A stretch of 64,000 nucleotides of DNA, taken from assembly GCA_008360975.2 (NCBI GenBank), contig VLJF02000046.1, positions 930,001 to 994,000 on the forward strand, written 5' to 3'. The notes below the pieces were generated by a model. The model made no database searches, was not told where the DNA came from, and saw only the letters and a list, made by a program, of their open reading frames with translations. Within the stretch, counting starts at the first letter, position 1; every line of letters starts with the position of its first letter. Below, piece by piece: positions 55,058-64,000 of this stretch. This stretch comes from Lichenostomus cassidix. Lineage: Eukaryota > Chordata > Aves > Passeriformes > Meliphagidae. Position numbers and translations under genes: made by a program.

Positions 55058-56893
55058 CCTTGCGCCATGCGCCATGGCCAGTCCCACAGGGATTTCCTCA
55101 GGGGCTGCATGGCTGTGGGGCTGAGCCTGGCAGTGCTGGACATGCTGGCCATTGCCAAGGAAGAGCAGCAGAGGCCTGGACAAATCTGCAGCCACAGCAG
55201 GTGAGCTGGGAGCTGGGCGGACATTGTGGCACCCATGGGACAGCTTGGCATCGCTGGGGACAGCCTGGGAGCCGCTGGACAGCCTGGTACCCATGAGGAC
55301 AGTGTGGCATCCTTGGGGAGAGCCTGACACCTGTCAGGACAGCCTGGAACCCATAGAGACAGCCTGGCATCACTAGGGACAGCCTGGCATCACTGGGGCC
55401 TGTCTGACACCCACTGGACAGCCTGGCACCCAAGGGGACAGCTGTGCATCCATCTGGACAGTCTGGCAGTATGGGGACATTGTGACAGCTATGGGGCAGC
55501 CTTGCGTCTATCAGGACAGCTTGGCGCCCATGAGGACTGTGTGACATCCTTGGAGACAGGCTGGTGTCCATCAGGACAGTCTGGCAGCCACTGGGACAGC
55601 CTGGCACCCCTGAGGACAGCGTGGCATCCACTGGAACAGCATGAAACCCACGGGGACATTCTGACATCCCTGGACACAGCCCGTCATCCCTGGGGACTGT
55701 CTGACATCCCTGGTGACACCCTGCCAGCCACCTCTGCCTCCTGTCCCAGGCAGCTCCAAGGTGCTGGCGGTGGCTGTGGCAGGGGTCCCACAGCGTGGGG
55801 ACATGGGTGACGGTGGTGTCACCCTGGCGGTGTCCCCTCAGAAGCGCCAGCACTTGTGCGACTTACCCAACATCACCACTGTCAGCACCGAGCAAACAGC
55901 GAGCCGGGAGAGCAGCCCAGTGGAGAACCAGCTTTTCACCCTCCCCAGGGCGGACAGCCGGCTGGTGGTGAGCTGGGGGGTTTGGGGACCCCGGGGGACC
56001 CCGGGGGACATGGGGCTGTCCCCACGCCTGGCACAGGACGGGGAGTTCCCCACGCTGAGGGAGGCTCGTTCCTTCGTGGCTCTCCTCCATGGCCACTCCC
56101 GGCTGAGGGAGGATGCCCAGCACTCCTTCTGCAGGGAGGTGACCTCTCCCCAGCTCCTGGGGGACGTGGCAAACCAGTGCCACGGGGCCATCAGGGGGTG
56201 CCAGGACCCCTGAGCAGCCCCAAGCCGGAGGTGACAGGGAAGGGAGGTGACAGAATCACCCCGGGAGGGGCAGGTCCTCATCCCAACCCCTGGGCACCGC
56301 GGGACCTGCGGGGCTTGGGGACACCGTGGTGAGGGATGGGCACAGGGGGTGGGCAAAGGGGGTGACCATTGTGTCCCTGAGGGTGACCAGGGCCATCCCT
56401 GCCCTTGGCAGCACCGAGTTCGCTGTGACCAAGCTGGAGGTGGCTGGGGGTGCCCCGGGGGTGTCCCTGCTGTGCCACAGCCCCCAGGCCTTGGACAGTT
56501 CCTTGCTGAGTGTCTGTGTCCAGGTGAGACCCCCCATGGCACCCCCGGGGGTTTGGCGTGGCAAGGACCTCACAGGGCCCTATCCCCATTAAGGAAACAC
56601 AGCCCTGGCACCCGTGGGGACAGTGCCATGGGACAGTGCCATGGGACAGTGCCATGGGGACAGTGCACAGGCAGGCCCTGGGGCTGCTGTGGGCACCCAT
56701 GGGGCAGGAGGGGTTTAAGGGCTCCCAGGGGGTCCCTGCCCTGCTGAGCCCTTCAGTCACTCCACAGTTACACTCCAGCCAGGATTCCAAGCAGTGCCAG
56801 ATCTGCCAGGACAAGGACAGACACTTGTGGCTGTCAGGGGTGGAATGGAGGTTCTGCAGCCTTTGGGAGCTGCTGGGCACCTCTGGGCACTGA
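55058..56893 (+). pseudogene. JAK3: Truncated JAK3-like kinase gene fragment
   Basis: Exon-like segments with GT/AG borders: 55058-55200 ('LSLAVLDMLAIAKEEQQRPG', FERM F2 lobe), 55750-55967 ('LCDLPNITTVS...ADSRLV', FERM F3), 56037-56198 ('EFPTLREARSFVALLHGHSR' and 'CREVTSPQLLGDVANQCHG', into the SH2-like domain), 56412-56523 ('TEFAVTKLEVAGG', ending 'SVCVQ') and 56768-56893 (diverged SH2-like piece ending in TGA). The last four have compatible phases. JAK3 is a cytoplasmic tyrosine kinase of common-gamma-chain cytokine receptors. Here the FERM N-terminus, the exon(s) joining F2 to F3 and both kinase domains are absent, and the fourth piece uses a weak GTGCCA donor. I read a partial duplicate without kinase function; a short adaptor-like protein cannot be excluded. 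Confidence 0.68.
55255..55735. repeat. GGACAGCCTGGCACCC minisatellite
   Basis: About 17 units of 27-29 bp with core 'gggacagcctggcatcc'. It occupies the place where the missing JAK3 FERM exon or exons would be expected. Confidence 0.85.
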
Positions 56894-56984
56894 GGGCTGC
56901 AGACAGAGGGGGCCAAATATGCCTGGAGGCCACCTGTCCATCCTGCCCCAAAGGTGACACTGGGGGACATTCCAGAGAGGGGCT

Positions 56985-57310
56985 GTGAGGTCACACACCA
57001 GCTGTGATGTCCCAGAGAGGCTGTGTGATGTCCCAGAGGGGGCTGTGTCATAGCAGCACCACTGTGGCTGTGTCATAGAGCCACAGAGCAGCTGTGATGT
57101 CAGAAAGGGAGGGTGTGACATCACAGAATGGGTTGTGTGAGGTCACAGAGGGGCCATGACATCACGGAGTGTGCTATCTGAGGTTGTCGAGCATCTGCAA
57201 CATAGAGGTGACCGTAACATCCCAGGGAAGACTGTGACATTGAGGGGGCTCTGTGGCATCACAGGGTGGCTTTATGACATCACAGAGCCACCGTGTGTGA
57301 CATCACAGGG
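56985..57310. repeat. TGTGATGTCACAGAGG short tandem array
   Basis: Spaced copies of 'tgtgatgtcccagagg' and 'tgacatcacagag' at 25-35-base intervals, in both senses of the near-palindrome. Similar to the array at 8210-8445. Confidence 0.75.
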
Positions 57311-57599
57311 GGCTGCGTAGGGTCACTGGGGAGGTCACTCCACCCCAACCCCCTCTCACAGTCCCTCCCCAGAGAAGTCCCCCATCCTGCCCTGCACAGT
57401 GGTGTCCCCTGTCCCCCCGGGTCCCTTTTCCCCCCAGTGCTGCAGCCTTTCCCAGAGGATGTTCCACAAACAACCCCCCAGAGCCAAACACAGGGACAAG
57501 GGGCTGGGGCTGTGTGACCAGGGAGGACATCAAGGATGTGGATTCTCCAGGTCACTGTGGCCTGGTTTGTGTTCCCCAGGGCAGGAAAGATGTCTGGCA

Positions 57600-57850
57600 G
57601 CTGCAGCAGGGTCAGTGAAGAGCCTCCAAGCTGGGGCTGGAGCCCTTTGGCTGTGAGGAGAGGCTGAGGGAGCTGGGCTTGTCCAGCCCAGAGAAGGGAA
57701 GGCTGAGGGGCTCCTCATCCCAGCCTGGCAGTGCCAGCGAGGAGGTGATGGAGAACACAGAGCCAGGCTCTTCACCAGGGTGCCTGGTGGGAGACAAAAG
57801 ACAATGGGTGGGAGGGGAAAGAGGGGAGGTTCAGCCAGGACAGGACAGGA
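57600..57850 (+). repeat. CR1 LINE 3' fragment
   Basis: 'gtgaggagaggctgagggagctggg', 'agcccagagaagggaaggctgaggg' and later 'ggagaaagaatgagtcagg' follow the sense strand of the CR1 3' region, in degraded form. Confidence 0.65.
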
Positions 57851-58377
57851 GGAGAAAGAATGAGTCAGGCTGGTTTCAGCATTTCCTCAACACAAAAGGA
57901 ACCAAATCCTCCTTCTCCATCCACCATTGACAGCTTTGCAAAAGGGTCGTTGTCGAAACTGTTTTACCTCCAGTCCAGGCACAGCATAGTGATACAATTT
58001 AACTCTGTTAATATCTATGACAGCATCATCTTTGTCTAAAACTGATTTTGTGTAGAAATTCCTTGGGAGTGGTGGACACATCAGATGCTGCTCAGATGTC
58101 ACACAGAGCTGAGGAAGAGCTGTGATGGTTATTAAAATGAGTCATGTTCAACTTCTGTTTCTTGGCCATGAAGAGAAACTTTCTTTGCCTCTGAGTCTCA
58201 CCAGTTCCTGACCCCAAAGGACACAAACCTGATCACTTGTGGTTCCCACTCCAGTGGTTGCACTTGCACCTCCCTCCATCCCCAGAGCAGAGCTCCCTTG
58301 TCCCACAAAGTCCCTGGCATTGGAGGGATGAAGCAAACAGAACAGGCTGTGGGGATCAGGGCCAGGGCACAGCCAGG
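57851..58377. other. No gene recognised
   Basis: Unique-looking sequence, AT-rich at 57950-58160. No long frame, domain or repeat unit. Confidence 0.45.
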
Positions 58378-58650
58378 GATTTGGTGTGGTTGTGACCCCA
58401 CGGCAGCACGCTGCCCTTGGCCTTGCTGAACCTCATCCAGTTGTCCTGGGCCCATGGCAGCAGCCTGTCCAGATCCCTCTGCAGAGCTTCCTGTCCTCCA
58501 GCACAGCCACACTCCCACCCAGCTTGGGGTCACCTGGCAACTGACTGAGGGTGCCCTCGGTGCCCTCATCCAGATCAGCAATAAAGAGATTTAACTGAAG
58601 TGGCCCCAATCCTGAGCCCTGGGGACACCCCTGGATGTGACTCCATTGCC
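58378..58650 (-). repeat. CR1-related fragment
   Basis: Near-identical to 39330-39600, including 'agcaataaagagatttaactg'. Part of the second D2 duplicon. Confidence 0.65.
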
Positions 58651-58688
58651 CAGCACTCCTTCGGCCTGGCCATGCAGACAGATTTTAA

Positions 58689-59690
58689 CCCAGGGAACAG
58701 ATGCTGCACAGGGTGTTGGATCAAGTTCCTGTGACCCCAGAATATTGGGATTAGTGCAGCTGTAGCTCTGCACAAGAGAGCTCTTCATCCACTTTCTCTC
58801 TTTTCCTCCCTCTGGCCATGCAGGGAGCTCATGACTTCAGTGTGTGACTTGTGTGTGCAAAGAGCAAATCTGGACAGAACTGGGGCAGGGAGGGTTTGGA
58901 GGCATGTTGGGATCTGTGCTGGGCACAGAACGTGTTTTCCATTGGTCTGAGACTGTCTGCTGTGGAAAGTGGATTTAATATATAGCAGACTTTTTTGTTT
59001 GGTTGGTGTATATGGGTTTTTTTGTTTGTTTGTTTGTTTGTATGTTTGTGCGGTTGTTTGTTTTTGGGTTTTGGGGTTTTTTTGTTTTGGTTTTTTGTTT
59101 TTTTTACTGGAGCTGTGCCTTCCTTTGGTTCAGTTTGCTGACAATAAATGAACATCCCTCTGTGTCTCAGGCAGCTCCTTCTCCAAGGAAAGCAGCTGGG
59201 AGTTTGTGCCAAGGAGCTGAAAGCTGCAGGTGCAGCCTGGAGTGGAGGAAGCTGAGATTTGCACAAGGCTGCTCTGAGTCCCAGGGCTTGGATGAGGGAA
59301 ATGGTGGGGTGGGGGTTAGGGGGTTAGGGGGTTAGGGTGGTTGGTTGTCAGGCATTAAGTGCACCAAGTGGCACCAAATTTCATGTCCATTCAGATTGCA
59401 TTAGGAGGTGCTAGCAATCAATACCAACTGGAGATTGCTGATATCAATCTATAAACAGGAAAAGAAAATTGAACAGGGCAAAACAATTCTCTCAGCATTG
59501 TTTTAAATACAGTATATTCACTGCCAATATACTTCTGAAACCTGTATAATTAACTACAAAACAATTGAAAACTTAAATTATTCCCAGGAGCTTGTCTGGT
59601 TAGGGTGTTTTGAAATGTTAATGAGCTTTTCTCACTGAATTCCTAAAGTGAAGAGCTGAAGGCTGAACAAGCCTCTGGAGAAAGAAAATT
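58689..59690 (+). repeat. Inverted-repeat arm D
   Basis: Partner of 53690-54648. A T/G-rich run (58985-59105) gives artefactual Phe/Val/Cys frames. The arm pair encloses about 4 kb with the JAK3-like fragment. Confidence 0.82.
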
Positions 59691-60310
59691 CAGCAGCAAC
59701 CTCCAAGTTGCTGAGGATGTCAGCAGCCCCCACTGAGCCCATCCCTGCCAAGAGACCGTGGGGGCAATGAGCAGCCAAGGAGAGCATCCCTGGGGCTGGG
59801 GAAGCAGAACTCAGAGGCACCAGTGGCTCCAGGTGGGAAATGGACTCTGCAATGTGGCTGTGAAAGCCCTGCCTGGGCTTGGCCAAGCAGGACAGCCAAG
59901 GCCTGACCCCCATGCCGTGGCAATGGGGATCGGTGGCCTCACAGGATGCTCGTGGCTCTCCCGGAGCAGTGGGATGTGGGCTGTGGGATGGTGAGGGCAG
60001 GAGAGCAGCAGGAGCCCTGCAAAGCTCTGTGGGCTGGGGGAGGAGGCCACAAGCCCTGGGGCTGCAAGGAACTCGTGTCTTCTCATGGGCCTCAGTGGCA
60101 GGGACAGCAGCCACAGCCAGGGGACACAAATGTCATTGCTGCTGGCAGGGGGTGGTCCCAGCCCCCCCAAAGGCCTTTGGTCACCCCCCTGCAGCTCTCC
60201 TCCCCTGGCCTAGGCCTGTGCTGCTTCGCTTGCAGACTTTACCCACTGCCCCATTTCCCCACCTTCCTCTGACCCTGGGAGCTCCCAAAGCTTTCTTCAT
60301 ATCCCTCTGT
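59140..60310 (+). repeat. Duplicon D2, copy 2
   Basis: Same order and strand as 39650-40815, with high identity. At 59310-59340 it has three tandem copies of 'ttaggggg', where copy 1 has a single one. It is cut at its right end by the ERV LTR. Confidence 0.8.
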
Positions 60311-60762
60311 GTTGGTTTGAAAACAAACCAGTGGGAGATCACAAGTCAAGATTGAAATTAAAAATAAGTGAAATAATACAAGGAAAAGCACTGACAAAGT
60401 CAGATACAACCTAACACCCTGTTAGGGTGGTAGTAGCAGTCCAACTGAAGTAGTCCAGTTGAAGCGGTGATCCTGTGAAGGTCTAGTCTCCAGCTGAAGA
60501 TCCAGTGGTAGCTCTGGTCCTCTGGGAACCCAGTAGACAGGGCTAGCTCAGGCAGTTCCAAGGCCAGGTTATATCCACGTGGGAACACCTGGCTCCTCCC
60601 TCCTGGGCAGAGCATCTCACAATGGGATGAGATAAGTCCATGAGTCACACGGTGGGTCCCTGATGGCCCATTGCCTGTCATCCGGAGTGGGTGATAGCAG
60701 CTAATGGCCCACAGCTGGTGGAAATAGAATACTTAACTACATCAGTATTGCAACCTAGGACA
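60310..60762 (-). mobile_element. 3' LTR of ERV-L-like provirus
   Basis: 453 bp, TGTTGGTTTG...CCTAGGACA on the + strand, so on the minus strand it starts TGTCCTAGG and ends CAAACCAACA. A polypurine tract 'aataaggggtgga' and the pol stop codon lie immediately upstream in the element's own sense. The other LTR would lie beyond the gap at 61839. Confidence 0.8.
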
Positions 60763-61715
60763 TTATCCACCCCTTATTCTATTACCATCTACACAGTTCT
60801 CACTTAAGATAAGGTCTCCTTGTGGTACACAACAGGTTTCCCCATCTGCCTTCATCACCCACCAAGTATAACCAGGTCCTTGGGCAAAAACCACTCCACG
60901 GATGGGTTTGCCTTTGCCTGAGGTGGGACTAATCCAAACAGTCTTTCCTAAGAAACCTCTTACGTGTATCACAGGGACTTTATCTCCATCCACTGTGTGC
61001 AAAGGTTCGGACTCGGCAGGACCGGCTCGATTGATAGAACCCCTTGTGTTAACCATCCAGGTGGCCTTTGCTAAGTTCAGTTCCCAATTTTTGAAGGTTC
61101 CCCCGCCAAGTGCCTTCAAAGTTGTCTTAAGTAGTCCGTTGCACCGTTCAACTTTCCCGGCAGCTGGTGCATGATAGGGGATGTGGTATATCCATTCAAT
61201 TCCGTGTTCTCTAGCCCAGGTGCTTATGAGGCCATTCTTGAAATGGGTTCCATTGTCAGACTCGATTCTCTCAGGGGTACCATGTCTCCACAGGACTTGC
61301 TTTTCCAGACCCAAGATGGTGTTCCGGGCAGTAGCATGAGGCACAGGGTAGGTCTCTAACCATCCCGTGGTTGCTTCCACCATGGTCAACACGTAGTGCT
61401 TTCCTTGGCGGGTTTGGGGAAGTGTGATGTAGTCAACTTGCCATACTTCCCCATACCTGTACTTTGACCATCGTCCACCATACCACAGAGGCTTCACCCG
61501 CTTGGCCTGTTTGATTGCAGCGCAAGTCTCACAGCTGTGGATGACCTGTGAGATGTTGTCCATGGTCAAGTCCACCCCTCGGTCACGAGCCCACCTGTAT
61601 GTCGCATCTCTCCCTTGATGACCAGAGGCATCATGGGCCCAACGAGCTAGAAATAATTCTCCTTTGTGCTGCCAGTCCAGATCCACCTGTGACACTTTCA
61701 CCTTTCCCAAATACT
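60763..61715 (-). CDS. pol: ERV-L-like integrase, end of pol
   Basis: An open frame of over 310 codons without stops. It holds the zinc-binding HHCC region ('WAHDASGH', later 'SCETC'), the DDE core with acidic residues in 'WQVDYI', 'ESDNGTHF' and 'GKVERCNGLLK', and a C-terminal domain with several Trp. The integrase would insert retroviral DNA into the host genome. The TAA at 60763-60765 directly abuts the LTR, leaving no room for env, as in ERV-L (class III) elements. Its N-terminal side is joined out of frame to reverse transcriptase sequence. Confidence 0.85.
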
Positions 61716-61838
61716 TCCGTTGCTGTGTCCCCCCACACAATGATGTCATCAATATACTGCAGATGTTCTGGAGCCTCACCCTTTTCCAGTGCAGCCTGGA
61801 TCAGTCCATGGCAGATGGTGGGACTGTGCTTCCACCCC
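61716..61838 (-). pseudogene. pol: ERV-L-like reverse transcriptase palm fragment
   Basis: A frame different from the integrase frame reads 'HLQYIDDIIVWG', the catalytic YxDD region of reverse transcriptase. Just after it the sequence passes into the integrase N-terminus in another frame. The thumb, connection and RNase H regions are therefore deleted. The upstream part is lost in the gap. Confidence 0.78.
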
Positions 61839-62338
61839 NNNNNNNNNNNNNNNNNNNNNNNNNNNNNNNNNNNNNNNNNNNNNNNNNNNNNNNNNNNNNN
61901 NNNNNNNNNNNNNNNNNNNNNNNNNNNNNNNNNNNNNNNNNNNNNNNNNNNNNNNNNNNNNNNNNNNNNNNNNNNNNNNNNNNNNNNNNNNNNNNNNNNN
62001 NNNNNNNNNNNNNNNNNNNNNNNNNNNNNNNNNNNNNNNNNNNNNNNNNNNNNNNNNNNNNNNNNNNNNNNNNNNNNNNNNNNNNNNNNNNNNNNNNNNN
62101 NNNNNNNNNNNNNNNNNNNNNNNNNNNNNNNNNNNNNNNNNNNNNNNNNNNNNNNNNNNNNNNNNNNNNNNNNNNNNNNNNNNNNNNNNNNNNNNNNNNN
62201 NNNNNNNNNNNNNNNNNNNNNNNNNNNNNNNNNNNNNNNNNNNNNNNNNNNNNNNNNNNNNNNNNNNNNNNNNNNNNNNNNNNNNNNNNNNNNNNNNNNN
62301 NNNNNNNNNNNNNNNNNNNNNNNNNNNNNNNNNNNNNN
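61839..62338. other. Assembly gap (500 N)
   Basis: Exactly 500 Ns, a placeholder. It hides the 5' part of the ERV-L-like provirus and the join to the D1 duplicon. Confidence 0.99.
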
Positions 62339-62389
62339 GGAGCCCAGCCCAGCTTAGCAGCACAGCAACAGCACAAAGACTTATCCTCT

Positions 62390-63081
62390 GGGTTTGGTGT
62401 TGATTACATCAACATCAGTCCCTGAGAGAGAGTTCAAAAAACCTCTAAAGAACTCAAAATCACATTAAAACTTCGTATCTCAAAGTTTCAATGTATCCCA
62501 CTAAGGGACACAACTCAGAACCTGTCCCCAGGTTCCAGTTAGAGCAGAACACTGAGGCACACTGATGACAACTGGGGACAAAGAAGGCAAAGTTGTCTCT
62601 GATGCTGAGAAAACCTGGATGTGTTTCAGGAATGCAAAGGGCCAAGGCCTGAGCCCCAGCCCCTTACAAGGCAGATCCTGTCCCTCCCTCAGTGCTCAGG
62701 GCTCTTCCCGGGGCACTGGCATGTGGGGATGTGCAATGCCAAGGGCAGCACCATGGGGCAGCCCCTGCCAGGCTGCTGGGCAGGGACAAGGAGACAATGA
62801 GGCCCCAGGGCTGCAAGGGTCACTTGTGTCCTCCTCATGGCCTCAGGGCCAGGGACAGCAGCCATGGCCAAAGTGCTGCACAAGTTGGCTCTGTCAGGGC
62901 CTTGCAGCTCCTGCAAATCCCTCTGCCCTCTCCAGCCCAGGCTGTCCTACGCTGTCCATGCCCTGTGCCTCTGTCCCTGCAGGCTGTCGTCATCCCCCGG
63001 CTGCCCCACCTCGCTGGCCCTTCCTTTGCTGACAGCTCTGCGTCCTGCCTGCCTCTGCCTTGGCACACAGAGCCTTGGGCT
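62390..63081 (+). repeat. Duplicon D1, copy 3
   Basis: Near-identical to 49020-49630. The segment just after the gap (62339-62390) also matches the outer part of the OR arms ('gagcccagcccagcttagcagcacagc'). Confidence 0.82.
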
Positions 63082-63430
63082 TGATACCAGAAGGGTTAAT
63101 TCAATTTTTACTGTGCCTGTGAACTTATAGCAGGGAAACAAAGCATGCAACGTCTGCTTTCCCAGCCAGGATGGTTGGAAGAGAAAAAGAAAACATCTGG
63201 CTAAAGAGTGCAGTGATAGAAAAAATAAGGACTGAATCTGGGAACTTGGGATGGGTTTTATGGTAATGGTAAATCGTAATACACATGTAGCCACTGTAGA
63301 TAAACACTTGTAGAATCACGAGTCAATGTAATAATAGGAGTTATCCCCCATTGGACCTCACGCCTGAATAAATGATGCCCTCTTTAACACCAAATTAGCG
63401 TTAAGGAGTCTTATTCTGATATTTCAGAGA
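63082..63430 (+). mobile_element. LTR-like insertion, second copy
   Basis: Same element as 49631-49985, with TGATACCAG start, AATAAA near 63368, and 'tttggtgacaacaggg' at the junction with the minisatellite. Differences from the first copy are scattered small changes. Confidence 0.55.
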
Positions 63431-64000
63431 TTTGGTGACAACAGGGCCACACAGAACCAAGGAGTCCACTGTGACACTATGGAACCTCATAGAACCAAAG
63501 AGACCATTATGACAATGCATGACACCATGGAACCAAATGTCCATTGTGACAATACAGATCCAAGGAGACCATTATGACACCAAAACAAAACCAAAAAAAA
63601 ACAACAAAAAACCCAAACCAAAACCCAACACCCCAAACCAAAAACCACAACACACACCACAACAAACCAACCAACCAAAACCAACACAAACCCCAACCAC
63701 CATTAGGACACACAGGCCTCACAGAACCAAGGACTCCACTGTTACATTGGAAACCCACAACAAACCAACACAAACCAACAAAGGACCCATTTGAAACAAA
63801 CAAGGAGACCATAGTGACACTGAGGAACCCCATGGAACCAAGGGTCCATTCTTACACTGCTGAGCCCCATGGAACCAAGGGCACAATAGTGACACTGTGA
63901 GACTCCAAGGGACCAAGGCAGCATTCTTACACTGCAGAACCAAGGAGACCATTGTGACACCACAGGGAATCATGGAACCAAGGGTCCATTGCGACACAGC
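63430..64000 (+). repeat. 37-38-bp minisatellite with A/C-rich insert
   Basis: Same unit as the other blocks, running off the window. Between about 63580 and 63785 it is interrupted by A/C-only text ('accaaaaccaacac', 'aaacccaaacc') with one minisatellite unit in between. Confidence 0.88.

Noticed and set aside
59310..59340. Interstitial telomere
   Set aside because: Only three degenerate units of TTAGGGGG rather than TTAGGG; treated as local expansion.
61548..62425. Predicted proteins containing long runs of X
   Set aside because: They translate through the 500-N gap. Their ends are the complement of ERV pol or duplicon D1.

Overview
This window reads as repeat-rich chromosomal DNA from a bird, most likely a passerine (songbird). 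The signs are CR1 LINE 3' ends in both orientations, several classes of avian endogenous retrovirus (ERV), intronless olfactory receptors of the avian-expanded OR14-like type, a PIM1-like kinase of the kind known to be multiplied in songbirds, a CCDC81-like gene, and very GC-rich, minisatellite-rich introns of the sort seen on small microchromosomes or poorly assembled scaffolds. The organism and chromosome are inferences. Two 500-base runs of N (13982-14481 and 61839-62338) are assembly gaps, and both lie inside ERVs.

Layout. 0-2.4 kb: no clear gene, one probable interspersed repeat and a CCCCCATGTCC-type minisatellite. 2.4-7.0 kb: an eight-exon CCDC81-like gene (+) whose splice phases agree throughout, with one in-frame TAA in exon 7 and introns made of unrelated tandem repeats. 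7.1-12.9 kb: a long desert of simple and tandem repeats (CCCTT tract, TGATGTCACA array, GGGGAAATTTTGGG array, a roughly 20-bp GTGCCATTTAGTGTCACTTT array with higher-order units) plus LTR-like fragments. 12.9-14.0 kb: 5' LTR, tRNA-Trp-type primer site and gag start of a provirus that runs into the first gap. 16.2-19.0 kb: CpG-rich promoter and a complete PIM1-like kinase gene (+), followed at 19.2-19.7 kb by a collapsed second PIM-like copy. 21.9-26.3 kb: a decayed provirus with paired LTRs and remnants of integrase and envelope. 26.8-27.4 kb: a cluster of palindromic RFX-type X-box sequences, four of them spaced exactly 40 bp.

28-52 kb is a nested segmental duplication. Two OR14-like receptor genes (30.9-31.8 kb, +; 46.4-47.4 kb, -) sit in the arms of an inverted repeat (about 29.0-34.0 and 43.6-49.1 kb). 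The spacer holds a 37-38-bp minisatellite, a 189-bp tandem satellite, CR1 pieces and a solo LTR. 52-60.3 kb holds another solo LTR and a second inverted repeat (53.7-54.65 / 58.69-59.69 kb) that encloses a truncated JAK3-like gene fragment. 60.3-61.8 kb is the 3' end of an envelope-less ERV-L-like provirus (-) whose pol stop codon abuts the LTR. 62.4-64.0 kb is a further copy of a duplicon, an LTR-like element and the minisatellite.

The genes do not form a pathway. They belong to families that multiply in passerine genomes (PIM-like, OR14-like, CCDC81-like), set in DNA shaped by LTR insertion, inverted duplication and minisatellite growth. The most informative signals are the OR module that is clearly more diverged than its nearly identical flanks, the X-box array, the two degraded gene copies (PIM-like and JAK3-like), and the link between an LTR-like sequence and the start of the 37-38-bp minisatellite.
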